64,000 nt of DNA from Agrocybe praecox (taxonomy: Eukaryota; Basidiomycota; Agaricomycetes; Agaricales; Agrocybaceae), in the NCBI GenBank assembly GCA_964017145.1, contig OZ024847.1:620001-684000 (forward strand), written 5' to 3'. The stretch's first letter is position 1. Each line of letters starts with the position of its first letter. Positions 21,494-32,880 of this stretch are shown here, in pieces. Below the pieces are notes generated by a model that made no database searches, had not been told where the DNA came from, and saw only the letters and a list, made by a program, of their open reading frames with translations. A program made the translations under genes and the position numbers.

Positions 21494-24197
21494 TCAATTC
21501 GTTTTCATCTTCTTCTTCTTGTTTTCCTCGCCAGCGGAATTCTTGCGTTTCATTCCACCCACCTCTTCAAATGACTTCAAACAAGCGTTGACGTCACAGA
21601 TAGCATGTACCCAGCGTTGCGCCGAACATCCTTCCCACCACTTCAACCCTATCAAGACGGTCACCAATCCCGAAGGTCCGCCTTTCATCAGTGACGATAC
21701 ATCGTCCTTTCCTGTCGCGGTCTTCAAATCAAGAGGAAGCCCGTTCTCCTTCTCAGACTGTCTCCATTTTGGCTGGAGCATGTTCCACCAGATATGCCAT
21801 TCGTCGGCAAATACGTCAATGTCGAGGATCTTCGGGATCGTTCCGTATTTTCTTGTTTGCAACCACTTTGTCAGCTGGTCAGGTCTTCGTTTTGCACCAA
21901 TTCGAAGCTACGGCAAACTGGTGAGCTCATGCGTCGCTTCAAATCAAATTATGTACTTACCGAACTCGTGTCATGTTCACTAGCCTCTTTCAACTCAAAC
22001 ACGTGCCATCGGGTGATCAATTCTTGCCAGTGCTCGTTCGATATATCCCTTGTTAAGTAGTCGCGAGTTAACTCGAGCCAACCCAACTGTACCGGAACGT
22101 CCTTGGATTGAGCTGGTTTTCGGGTGCGTGTAGCTCGTTTTGTGTTATCTTCTCCTTGGGTTGTATCGTGCCCATCCATTGGGGAATCCACTGCAGAATT
22201 GGGCTCATTTGAGGCGTGGCTTGCATCAGCTACAACACTCTGGGAACCGGGGAAACCATTAGGTACCGAAGAATTAGCCGTACATGTCGTTGTAGCCACA
22301 TGATTATCCAAGTCTGGGCCAAGACCAAGACGAGCAGCTAAACCAGCCCCGCTGACCACAGGAACAACACCCATGTTTTTGTTTGTCAAGTCGGGATCAA
22401 GCTCAGGATCAAGACTGAGTTGCTGTACATCACCACCTGTGCATTGATCGCCACTGGCAGGAATCCCATAGAAGGCTGGATTTGACGACGCAGGGAGCTC
22501 AGGATTAGCAGGTGCGTTCCACCCCATTTGTCCCTTCAAAGCCATACGTTTCCACTCGTCGCTTCTCTGCAGGTCTTCCCATGCTTCTGTAAGCGAGCTA
22601 GACATCCCTCCTGTGGGGTTTACCGACTTCATGAAGGCTGCCCATGCGGTAGGCGTGGTATAATCCACTGAGGGATCGAACCATGTCATAGGTACCTCTT
22701 CTGTCCCCGATCTTGCAGGAACGGTAGCTGCATCGGTTGCAGTCTGATTTAGAACGGAGCCGGGAGTAATGGAGCTGCATGGATGAACGATGACGCCTGC
22801 GCCGGTCAGAGCAGTATCAACTACAACGGCGGCACCGGGCAGAGGAGTGGTTGTAGCGCCTGGCAGAGGAGTATCCAAATTCGCTACCTGACCAACTGGA
22901 GCAAAAGGGTTGATTACGGTGAGTGAACTGTTTGTGTTTGGCACGGAATTGATGTTTTTCGCATCAACAGGACTCGGATTAGGAGCAACAATGAGCGGAC
23001 TAGCATCGTTAGAAACACCAGGACTGGAAGTGTCACCGGCGCAAGGACCGGAAGTATCATCGTTACTGGGATTGGCTGTATCGCTGGTGGAAACAGGGTC
23101 GCACCGCTGTCCATTGCCATCGAAATTGTCGAAAGTGCCATTCTCAACGTTTGATGGGTCTGTGGGGGCTAGGTACATGTTATAAATTATTATTGAAATT
23201 GGAATGCTGAAGGAACGTACTTTCAGTGTCGCAATTATCCAAGAAATCGCGGAACGGAGTCAAGACATTCTTATAAAAATCCGAATACGCAACGGAGAAT
23301 ATTTGGCCGCGTCTGTCTTTACCATGGTGGTACGCAATGGTCCTTCGTTTTCCTTCGATTGGGTCCTCGCCTCCAACTAGAAAGCTAATGTTCCAGTTTG
23401 TTTGACCCTGTACCCATTTCCCAAAGGCCGCGAGCGACTCCGGTAAATTAACAAGGGCTCTAGAATCAGATATCTTAAGAGGTGATAGCGAAAAACAGCA
23501 AAATCTAAACTCACGCTGCGTACTCCTCTGGTGTGCGCTTTTGAACACCTGGATCCAACTTGAACTGATCGATCTTTTCCTTTTTCTTTTCAGCCGCCAT
23601 ATCTTTGAATCGCTGTTGAACTTCCGGGGGTTCAGTGTCCCAGGCATCCGTCCTACAATGGGCAATGATGGGAAGGCGCTCAGTGTTGGTAATCGTCTTC
23701 CCCTTTACTACTTCGGCAACGAGAGGCTGAATTTTTTCGGTGTAATTTTCCTTCAAATAGAGTTCTTTTGCTGAAAGGCACCGTCCAGAGCTACCGCTTC
23801 CAATAACAATAGTTGTTCCCAAGCGACGGCCAGTGGTCCCAATTCCTCGATTATTGAACCAGTTAGTAATTTGCTTTAGATTATCAGTCCCGCGCGTTCA
23901 GTGCCATATCAAAAGTAACCATACCTCAGTACGTAAATCAGACCACTGCTTTTGCGTGAGCGGTTCCTTGGGTTCGGTCATGGACAATTTGCTTTTTTTG
24001 TTTTTTCGGCGTTTGGCCTTGGAGATGATGGTGGTAGTCACTTCGCTCTCTTGATTTGGCCACCGTTGGAAGAAATCGCGCCAGATAATAGGCCAAAATT
24101 TAGGCGTAGTCTTTTCCCGTTGTGTCGCTTGATATTCTGGGAGTCGGCTGGCCAGAAATTCCAGCTGCTCTGGCGTTGCCCAAGGTGGAGCTGGCAT
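21494..24197 (-). CDS. Large nuclear-type protein with a homeodomain-like N terminus, KDZ neighbourhood
   Basis: Five exons join in phase to about 820 residues with no stop. The N terminus (APPWATPEQLEFLASRLPEY ... TPKFWPIIWRDFFQRWP) is of a type I recall from many unnamed agaricomycete proteins. It continues across the first intron into EQITNWFNNRG, which resembles the recognition helix of homeodomains (WFxNR). A Pro/Ser/Thr-rich middle follows, then TRKPAQSKDVPVQLGWLELTRDY and a C-terminal region rich in Trp (DEWHIWWNML) ending with a Lys-rich nuclear localisation-like tail (KKKKMKTN). Function unknown; DNA binding is inference. The gene at 27489 has a related FFKAWFTRWP motif. An unassigned coding-like stretch upstream at 24246-24548 could be further 5' exons. 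Confidence 0.72.
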
Positions 24198-24245
24198 AAT
24201 GTAAGTTCAAATTTTCTATATGAACGTCCTCAGTAAACGTTGCAT

Positions 24246-24548
24246 TCATATTCTGTGAGCAAAAACACATACATTGTCAAATAAAATAACCTCTGGAACT
24301 CTAGGATCTTCACTGAGCACGGGAGATGAAATACACAAGTGTCGCTTAGACTTGGACTGCCTAAGTATCAAAACTGGTATGTGCGGTTCGGCCTTCCAAG
24401 CGCCAATTGGGTGCACTGGGTGCGCTGTGTCAACTGAGCGCACTTCTTTTTTATTTATTGATGGTTGCCCAACAGGATCCTCGCGTCTTCGTCTTTTTTG
24501 ATATTTTTGGTTTACTCATTCTCAGATTCACTGGTGCTTGAGTGTTCC
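24246..24548 (-). other. Coding-like stretch, possible extra 5' exon(s)
   Basis: A minus-strand open frame reads RRREDPVGQP ... HPIGAWKAEPHIPVLILRQ and is preceded by an Ser/Glu-rich STSESENE in another phase across a putative very short intron. No ATG with good context was found and the phase does not fit the ATG exon at 24197. Either decayed upstream exons or a gene fragment. Confidence 0.3.
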
Positions 24549-24659
24549 CTGAGAGGTATGTGTGTTTTAAACCAAAGTAAGATATTTACTCAAACAATCC
24601 CGTTTTTCACGTACACAAGCACAAGGGAAAACCCACAGAATTAGCAGGCGCGCATAAAA

Positions 24660-24860
24660 TCAAGGTACCTAAGTACCTTCAAATACTATCAATGCGTATG
24701 GATGATCATGGATTATTAAGGCACAGACGAAAGGATAATTGTATATATGGACAATGAATGAGGTTTTTAATTACCGGATGGATTATTATGCATTATTCAG
24801 GAACTGACAGATGGATTCCCGCCTCGACGAATAACGAGTATGCAGACAGATTATGGATAT
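24660..24860. repeat. Short inverted-orientation minisatellite
   Basis: Contains ATGGATGATCATGGATTATTAAGG-like, GGATGGATTATTATGC and AGATTATGGATATTAAGG words, i.e. the reverse orientation of the array at 20570-21123. It separates the minus-strand gene at 21494-24197 from the plus-strand gene at 25155. Confidence 0.5.
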
Positions 24861-25061
24861 TAAGGTGAGCGTACATCTTTTCTTCTTTTCTATTCAATCC
24901 GCTGACTGTTGCTTGGAGGGACTTGACATGTTTCTAATTTTATATTCCTTTACTCCATCTTCTGTTTGCGATCCACGAGAGTCGCAACATGCTATATTCT
25001 TTACCGAGGAATTCCGAGTTCTGCAACTAAAATCGTCGGCTTTTTTAAAGGGGGCGAGACA

Positions 25062-25070
25062 TATAAAAGG
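25062..25070 (+). promoter_or_regulatory. TATA box upstream of the RNase H1-N protein gene
   Basis: TATAAAAGG. It places the transcript start near 25090, just past an in-frame ATG at 25086, so the ATG at 25155 is the preferred start. Confidence 0.5.
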
Positions 25071-25154
25071 GAGCCATTACCATCCATGAAAAATCATACA
25101 ATCGACCTCCTGTTGCTTGTATTTCCTCTTCTTTGTTACCTTCGCTTTTTCAAA

Positions 25155-26133
25155 ATGACTCAACTCGCCAAATCTCTTGACTCCCCAGCCATGAAGGCCC
25201 TTTTGGACAGCTTCCACAACATGGGTCTTAAACGGGGTATGTCATTTTATGTCGTTTCTATCAAACCATCGCATCCTCAAACTCTCTACTTAGCTGCCTC
25301 TGCGTCCGCTATCCCAACGTCTCCTGCAGACCTTAGTCTCCAGGACCTTGTCGTGGTCCTTGATGCTTTTGGAATCAACGTTGTTCTTGCTCCTGGTGAG
25401 CGAAAACAAGGTCCTGGTGAACGACAGGATGGTAAGTAATTTGTATAACCATACCTCCTTTCCTCTTCTGACCTATTTTGCCAACGCTCAGTAGGATCGA
25501 CTTCCAGTGGGACTGTTGCGACTGAGGACGAGGACAAGAAAGCTGGTAAGACATTTCACACCAGTTATTTTATGTTCTCATCTGTTATTATCAGACAACC
25601 CTGCCTCTGGTGGAGAACTCGATGCCGATTGGTTCCTCGCTGTCGATGATGTTGCGTCTGCTGCTGCTAACAACAACCCTGTGGCCGACACCGTCCCAAC
25701 CGAAGCCATCAACAACGCCGTACCCAATGACCAAGCCGGGGAGACCACTCATCCTGACTCGGAAGATGATGACGGAAATGCTTCCGATGCTTCCGATGCT
25801 TCTGAGCCCAGCACTTCCCAACCTGTCACCGACTGCGGCATTATTCGCGGCTTTGTCTGTGTCAACTGCAAAGCCTACAACCTTGTGCGCCCCAAGAAGG
25901 GCACGTTCTATGCAGTTACCGCTGGCCGCGACGTTGGTGTCTACACTGACTGGTATGTCCACCTTCTATATATGTTGACGTTTTTTTTATACTAAATTTA
26001 CCTTAGGGCCCACGTCAGGACTCTTGTTGTTGGTGTTCGCAGGGCCTGCTACAAGCGCTATGACAGCCTTGCCGAGGCTCGCTTGGCGTATAACACCGCC
26101 GTTGACGCCGGGGACATTGAGTATCTTGCCTAA
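25155..26133 (+). CDS. Protein with C-terminal RNase H1 N-terminal (viroplasmin-like) domain
   Basis: Five exons in phase give about 249 residues. The N terminus (MTQLAKSLDSPAMKALLDS) is helical. The middle is acidic and Ala/Asp/Ser-rich (SEDDDGNASDASDASEPSTS). The C terminus has FVCVNCKAYN followed by GTFYAVTAGRDVGVYTDW, then, after an intron at the conserved Trp, VVGVRRACYKRYDSLAEARLAY. This is the small RNase H1 N-terminal/caulimovirus VI domain, known to bind RNA:DNA hybrids or double-stranded RNA. The catalytic RNase H domain is absent. The TATA box at 25062 favours this ATG over one 69 nt upstream. A (TCA)n microsatellite follows in the 3' flank at 26157-26180. Lies with KDZ transposon genes, so possibly cargo. 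Confidence 0.75.
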
Positions 26134-26387
26134 ACCATTCGTCACTTTCCGTGTCTCATCATCATCATCATCATCATCATCGTTATCTTGTCGTGGTCAC
26201 TGTCATCGTCGTCATTTTATGGACTGATATTGATTTTGTTGATTGTTGTTTTCTCTCGTCTTCGCGGTTCATCAGTAGCTATTGTAGTCGTTATATCTGC
26301 TCATGTATTCCGCCTATTTGTATGAAATATATCTGTGTTTGATCTCCTTCTTTCGGGTGTCTCTTGTTCTATCTCTATTTTATCTCT

Positions 26388-27053
26388 TCAAACGTTCTGG
26401 TATTCAAATTCTCGCTTCCGGAAAAGCTCCCGGAAGTCATGAGAACTAAAAGGTGCGACACCATATATATCCTGTACCCATCCCAACACAGTCTTAACCT
26501 TCAAGAGCACATCATCAGAACGCTTGAAGGCTAAGTTTATGCCGTCTAATGTGAGAATCTCTCCTTGATATCGATACAGCGAGGTTTGCATTGATTCGAG
26601 AGCATGTACGTGGTGCTCAATGTCGGCCGCCCTTCGATCCTCAAGATACTGAGTGCAAATTGTGTCCACGTATCCCGCAAGGTCGTCCCGGTGCCCAACA
26701 AGAGTCATGAAACGATTGTTAATACGTTCGACTCTTTCTGACCATACTTGGATTGGACTTGACTGTTCGTCGGTCTGAATTTCTTGCATAGCGTCGTTGG
26801 TACTGTAGCAAGACGTTGAATGAGTAATAATAATTCTGAGAAAACATACATACGCCTGGGTATTGCCAGTATTGAATTTCTCTTTGTATGCCTGTCGTCG
26901 ATTGGTGTTAATTGTTTCTCGATTTCTGAGGTCAATTTAGGCATATGTAATTTCACAGCGAGACGATAAATACCTCTCATGATAACGCTTGCATTTTGCT
27001 CTATTAGCAAGGGTTTTTTCCTCAGGGGTATTGTACTTTCGAGCTCGCCCCAT
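26388..27053 (-). CDS. Small basic/coiled-coil protein, unknown
   Basis: Three exons in phase, about 188 residues. The N terminus MGRARKYNTPEEKTLANRAK followed across an intron by KRYHERNRETINTNRRQAY is strongly basic and helical, resembling the basic region of DNA-binding coiled-coil proteins. The rest is helical with IEHHVHALESMQTSLYRYQG and ends KREFEYQNV. I recall similar short proteins next to KDZ transposons in agaricomycetes but cannot name a family. It lies between and opposite to two plus-strand genes of the same neighbourhood. DNA binding is inference. Confidence 0.6.
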
Positions 27054-27488
27054 GGTGGTTGAAGCGAAAGTACCTATAGGAAATTACTTAGATTCGAGTG
27101 CTTTCTTGGAGTCGTCATACTTTTATTTTAATCCAGCCCTAAGAAAGCTTCGAAGGTAGGAGGACCCTTTATTCAAGTCATTTAAACTCAAATCTAACTT
27201 CCATGAGACTTGAAAATGAATGGTTTAATTTCTAGAATTTTTTTAAAGATTTTAGAAACCTCCGTATCTTTTTCCGGACACTGTCTTAAGGATGCTTCTA
27301 AATGATGGCACCTAAATCGAACTTGTGTATTATCAATCAACGCTCCCTACATTATCAATGGCTCAGGTGTATTATCAATAACCTCTTCCCAGTTTTTGGG
27401 CCCCATCTTAAACTCGAACCATTCGATACAACATTATCGCAGGCCCACCCGAATCCCCCCTTCAAAATACTCCTCCCCATTGACTCTC
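27054..27488. other. Divergent intergenic region
   Basis: About 435 bp between the starts of two divergent genes. Presumably holds both promoters; no clear TATA pair identified. Confidence 0.4.
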
Positions 27489-28413
27489 ATGCCAAATCCA
27501 AATAGAACTCCAGTAGGCGCTTAATCTTATGCAGATTATCGTTGACTGCTATTAACCTTTTTGCTTACGTCTTTAGGCTGTTATCATTGAGCCTGGGCAA
27601 ACAGCGGTGTCGCGCCATGTGTTGTCTGAACAGTCGGATCTTGTTTGCCGTATGGGACCATTCCTGAAGCAGTCTATTCGCCGGGGTGGAGATGCTGGAA
27701 GAGATAAATTCCTTGAGGCATTCTTCAAGGCATGGTTCACACGCTGGCCTGAACCAATGCGAGAGAATGAAGATGCAGAGGATGAATTCTATCTAGAAAG
27801 GGTCAAAAATACCAAAAAGGTACGCAAAGCTTACTTATAAACGTGTATTGCCCTAACAATTTTTTGTTTAACTTATAGGATGTCATGCGGCAATTTGTGT
27901 TCGCCTCAATGGGAAATTCTGTCCCAAAGATGCCATGGGAGATAGAGCTTGGAACCGAACAGGCTAAAGCCGATGGGGTAAGTTTTGGCCGAATTGAATC
28001 ATTAAAGAAACTGAAATAAGGTCCATCCAGATTAAGGACGCAGTAAGCGCCCGGAAGGCCGAACTTGATAATGTAGGTTCTTGACCACTCAAACACGCTA
28101 TATGCATACTTAAAGATTTCTTTAGCTTGCGAAGATTCGGTCTTCGAGTCGCGTAATTAGGCCTGTGCCCCGACGCCGTGGGCAGACAGCAACCGCCACT
28201 ACAAGCGCCAACAATCACTCAATGGACATAGCGCCCGGGGCCATACCGATTACCGACCTTGGATTGCTTGATAAGGCTACCGGGAGTGATGAGACAAGAA
28301 AGGTCAAGCGAGCTAAAATTTCTCCCAAGGTTCTGCGCCGTGTTGCGCTTCCAGGGAAAATGGTTGAGGGCGGCGAGGTTCACGGCGCACAGAATGATGA
28401 TATTTTTTCTTGA
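27489..28413 (+). CDS. KDZ-associated protein of unknown function
   Basis: Five exons splice in phase to about 230 residues: MPNPNRTP, then VIIEPGQTAVSRHVL, then FLEAFFKAWFTRWPEPM, later MRQFVFASMGNSVPKMPWEI, and a basic Arg/Ser/Thr-rich tail ending GAQNDDIFS. The FF..WF.RWP motif is shared with the protein at 21494-24197 (WRDFFQRWP), which suggests a common domain. The basic stretch VPRRRGQ and KVKRAKISPKVLRR suggests nuclear location. The stop is 235 bp upstream of the KDZ transposase start, same strand. Function unknown. Confidence 0.62.
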
Positions 28414-28647
28414 AGCTTAAATTGATTTTCTTGTGAATTATACCATGTATATCTCTTTGCTCTCTGAAAACGCATATGTTATTCTGATATGGTCCCATTT
28501 GGATTTTTTAAAAGAAAGAAAGATTGTTTATTCGCGAAAAATTACTCGACATCAATTACCTAAGCACACATGCAGGTTCGGCCACGGCCCGCCATGATTG
28601 TGAGTCTGTTACGTTCTATTAGCAGACCTCTGTCAGTCGCGCACGCA

Positions 28648-31600
28648 ATGGGGAAATCCACCAAGCGAAAGAAAGTTCACATTGACAAGTACGATGAAGA
28701 CAGCAGAAGTGCGCATGCACCTAAGAAGCCAATCATCGAACACCATACCGATTTCGGAGAAGGCACCACAACAAAGACAGTGCAGATACATGTGGACCCT
28801 CTCAGCCAACGACCATTTCGACCGCCACTCCAATCTTCGAGCTCACCCACTCCAAGGCTTGATTGGGTATTGCAGACATCCGGTGATTTCTATCCTTTTT
28901 CTGAGCTCGGAGTGGAGTTGGACGAGATGGCGGCCTGCCAGATTGAGGCGTTGGGGCTGTCCAAATACCTTGAAAACAGAACCCAAGTCCAACCGACACA
29001 GGAGGCTGTAAAGCCAAAAACCCAGTCTGTAAGTAATCTTTTTTTTCTTTCTTTCTTCTGGGTTTGTTTTCTGTACTGATGTTAAACTCTGCATAGAATG
29101 ATCCTATGCTCTTCTGGATACCACAAATTGACCTCTACGTTGACGAGCTCCTGCGCCTTGAAGGTAGAGGCTCTGCTGACCGGGAAACCTGCAGTGGCCC
29201 TCTGTGCACTGCATCTCTCGTTGACAATACTTTCCGCTGCAAAGACTGTCATTCTACCGCGGCTCTTTATGTCGGGATTGTGTTATATCCTCCCATATCT
29301 GTAATCCGCTTCATCAAATCGAGGTGAGTTCATTTTTGTCCAAAGGTCAGGATTAAGACTCACGTCTCCAAAGAAATGGAATAATGGCTTCTTTCAGAAG
29401 ATAACCTTGAAGGATCTAGGATTACGCATGCAAGTAGGGCATTCAAACGGACCGTGTCCACGTCCGGAGAAAGCTTTCAACAACGATTTCGTTATTATCG
29501 CGTCCAATGGAATCCATCAAGTTTTGCTGGACTACTGCTCATGTGATGGTGCAGCATCTAAACCTGTTCAACTGCTACGTGCTCGTCTTTACCCAGCGAC
29601 TGTTCATGATCCCAAAACAGCCGCTACATTGACTGTCCTCGAGCAGTTCCAGCTCCTTTCGTTCACCTCCAAACTATCTAATTACGAATACTATCGGGCG
29701 CTGGCGCGTTTAACTGATAATACAGGTATCGAAACTGTCCCTGTACGTTCATCATAATTTTATACATTATATTGGCTTCAGTACTAAGCACTATTGTTTC
29801 TAGGACCGCTACCCAACATTTCTTAGAATTATGCATCAGTGGCGTCATATTCGAACGTTGAAACACATGATGCGAGGTCACGATGAGTCAGGGGTTAATG
29901 GGACGGAAGAAGGCGAATGTGCGGTTTTATGCCCAGCTTGTCCGTATGAAGGGAAAAACCTACCGGAGGATTGGAAGGAGAAACCGGAGAACACCAAGTG
30001 CGTTACTTCCTCTACAATACTAATCCAAATCTCACATTTATCCTTTTCAGATGGGTTTATAGTCTTTTTGTGGGCATTGACGCCAACTTTCGATTGAAAC
30101 GAATGAACGTATCAACCGACGAACGCGACCCGGCTCTTAACCATGGATTTTCATATATTGTCGAAAAGTCAAAATATAATGAACACCTAAATACATACGA
30201 CAAGAAAATACCTGATGAGAAGAGCAGCTGTAATAATCATGACGCGATCAAGTCTGCTAATCTGCGTGGCGGCAATGGCACTGCGGCTAGTGGCTTAGTC
30301 GGAGCAGAATGCATTCGACACGACATGAAACGAGCACTGGCAGCAGGAGATTTACACAAGGGCGAACGGTATGCCCCCTTTTCAGTCTAATTTTGTATTG
30401 TGACTAAAGTGTACGTGACGTTACTAGCTATGTCAACGTCGATTATATATTTCTTTCTAGTCTTTGTGAAACGACTCTGGAGCGCCTTGTTGTTTCATAC
30501 GACATTGCTTGTCAATGGTCAATCAATTTGCTCAATCGGTGTCGTATTTACCCATCCTCAGCCCTCGATAAACTTAAAGATCTATCGGTCAAGTACCTTG
30601 TCCCAAAATTCCATCTTCCCGCGCATATTTCGAAATGTCAGACCGCGTTTTCATTCAACTTTACACCTTTTGTTGGCCGAACTGATGGAGAAGCTCCCGA
30701 ACGAGGCTGGTCTGCTACAAATGGCTTGGCTAGTAGTACCAAAGAAATGGGGCCGGGATCGCGAAGCGACACATTGGACGATCACTTTGGAGATTATAAC
30801 TGGAGAAAAATTATGCACATAGGTAAATTATTTCTCTTTCACATTTTTCCCCATTTCTTACAAGAGTTATAGCCGATACCTTTATACGCAAAGCCAAAGA
30901 AGCATACACTGCCCGTGAGGAACATGTGGAGGCGTTTATTGAGTTCGATGCTGCTTTACCGGAAACTGATACAATACTGTGGACAAAGTTATGCCAGGAG
31001 TGGGAGAAAAACCCCAAAAAGTTAAATCCATATGTTATTGAGTCAAACGGTAAGTTACGATGCTTATTTCTGCAGTCTTCTGGAAATTTATAATTTTTTG
31101 ATTAGGTGTTTGTACGGATGCTGATGTACGTCTGCGTCTGGCGGATGAAGATGCGGCAGCCCTTGCAAGAGGCGAAGCAATAGCAATCCATGATGATATA
31201 TCACCCAGTATGTTGATTAGTCAAGGGCTACAAATCCAAGAGAATCAGTAAGTCGTCTGTTATTGTTATTTTCAACGAGCAAGCTGTGCTAAATATAGGT
31301 TAAGATCACGTTTAGCTATGGATATGCTCCTATTGGGTGCAGACGCTACCAGCCTTCAGCAGACCAAGATTCTCGAGCGTTCAAACGCATTGAAACGCAA
31401 AATCGACTCATGGATCAACGTTCAACATCTATACATGCCAGAAGTGGCAATTCTTCGGGCTCGAGACATCGCAAACATGAAAAGTCCTGTGGCCATGCCC
31501 AAAATCAAATTGTTCCTGCCGTCATATAGTCAAGAGACCCTCAAGTGCTCTCCAACTCTCTTAAATTGCGAATGGGAATTTCGGTACGCGCAAGCAGGGG

Positions 31601-32308
31601 AAACCCTTAACACGTTGCGCGGATTTCTTTTGCTTCGCTCTCACTTGTATAAATCTAAGGCACGCTACTCCCACGGAGTTCGGCTTCATACACGAAGCAT
31701 GAAGATTCTCGAGACCGTTGGAACCAACATCAAAGAAGTTGCAAAGAGATATCGCTCTATTCGCGCATCATTGGAGGTGCTGTCCCAGGTTCTTCTCAAG
31801 GTTTCATGGCAAAATGTTTTCCGCCTGTTAGAGGATGCCGACATTGTAGGGCTATCTTCTATGGATGATACGGGAAGTGAGGGAAGAAAACAACTTAGCT
31901 GGATATGGAAGGTTCAGGGCACAGGAGAAAATGCTGATGAGTGCACGCAAGCAGGTTAGTTTTCTTGGTCTAATCATTGTTCATTTTATTTACATATGTA
32001 TTAAAGCCCTTCGTATTGAGTGGTGCAAAGCACGTGCTCGGGCGCACCGGTGGCAAGAAGAGTGTTTACTCTTGGCGGAAGAAATGCGTCGTGTGTGCGC
32101 GTTTTTCAGCTGGCAAGAAGAGAAATGGTCTTCGCTAGCCTTAAAATACAAGTCCACCGATCTCGAAGGCAAAGTCGCGTACACTTTACGTCAGGCTGAC
32201 TTGCGCAAAAGAATGAGAGAGCACTGTGAGAAGAAATGGCGTGTTTTACGTCTGAAACTCATGACCATGACTGATCGGGACGCATGGGTAATGGTTGAGC
32301 GTCATTGA
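28648..32308 (+). pseudogene. KDZ (Kyakuja-Dileera-Zisupton) transposase with CxC cysteine cluster, one frameshift
   Basis: DDE-type transposase of the KDZ superfamily, about 1000 residues over about a dozen exons. After the start (MGKSTKRKKVHIDKYDED) comes the cysteine cluster (ETCSGPLC ... FRCKDC), then ITLKDLGLRMQVGH. The core shows the three acidic motifs: VGIDANFRLKR, VVSYDIACQW and RTDGEAPERGW, with FHLPAHISKC and DTLDDHFGDYNW typical of the family. A helical C-terminal part ends at the TGA at 32306. The cluster is interrupted: at about 29270 the frame needs one extra base to give the expected Cys-x2-Cys and LH region and to meet the phase of the next intron. All other exons are open and in phase. 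So either a one-base deletion that kills the gene recently, or a sequence error. Confidence 0.85.
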
Positions 32309-32619
32309 GAACCTGTGCGCTGTGTACATATGTATATTTTGTATCTAATCCCAAATTTCTTGTGCTTTGTTGAGAATTGCTCGATGGTTACGCGATGATA
32401 TTACGGTACAAACAAGGAGATTGAATGAACTGTCGAAGATGAGAATAGGTGGGTGCGTATTGAAGGCAGTACGGTCTTTGATAATGTCGCGAATAGACAG
32501 ATGATAAGACGCACTTAGTCATTGCCAGTCATGTATGTCACAAAGATAATAATAGAACACTTGTAAAAATAACAGAATGATAAGAGAAGCGCAGAGGGAA
32601 GACAGAAATGGAAAATATA
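32309..32619. other. 3' flank of the KDZ transposase gene
   Basis: About 310 bp without a gene, leading into the minisatellite array. Confidence 0.45.
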
Positions 32620-32880
32620 TCAGTGTGACAACGAGGGCAAACCATTGATAATGACAAAGGCAAACCACGGCGAAAATGGATAACGAAGGGGGACAGGCGA
32701 TGGACAATGGTATTTAGGTTTTACATGCACAAGAGGCGGGAAATGGATAATGACGGGGGGGACAGGCCATGGATAATCCCCAGGCGAGGATTGATAATGA
32801 CAAGGGAATGAATAACGACTGAAAATCCCCACGGCAATGATACATAATTACAAGCGCGAGGATTGGGAGGTGAGAGGCGG
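32620..32880. repeat. Right minisatellite array, left part
   Basis: GGATAATCCCCAGGCGAGGATTGATAATGACAAGG-like units with GAAAATCCCCACGG and GGGAGGTGAGAGGCGG. The array is broken exactly here by the Gypsy element and resumes at 49620. Confidence 0.85.

Noticed and set aside
26151..26342. Frame starting with eight His codons
   Set aside because: It is a (TCA)n microsatellite in the 3' flank of the gene ending at 26133.
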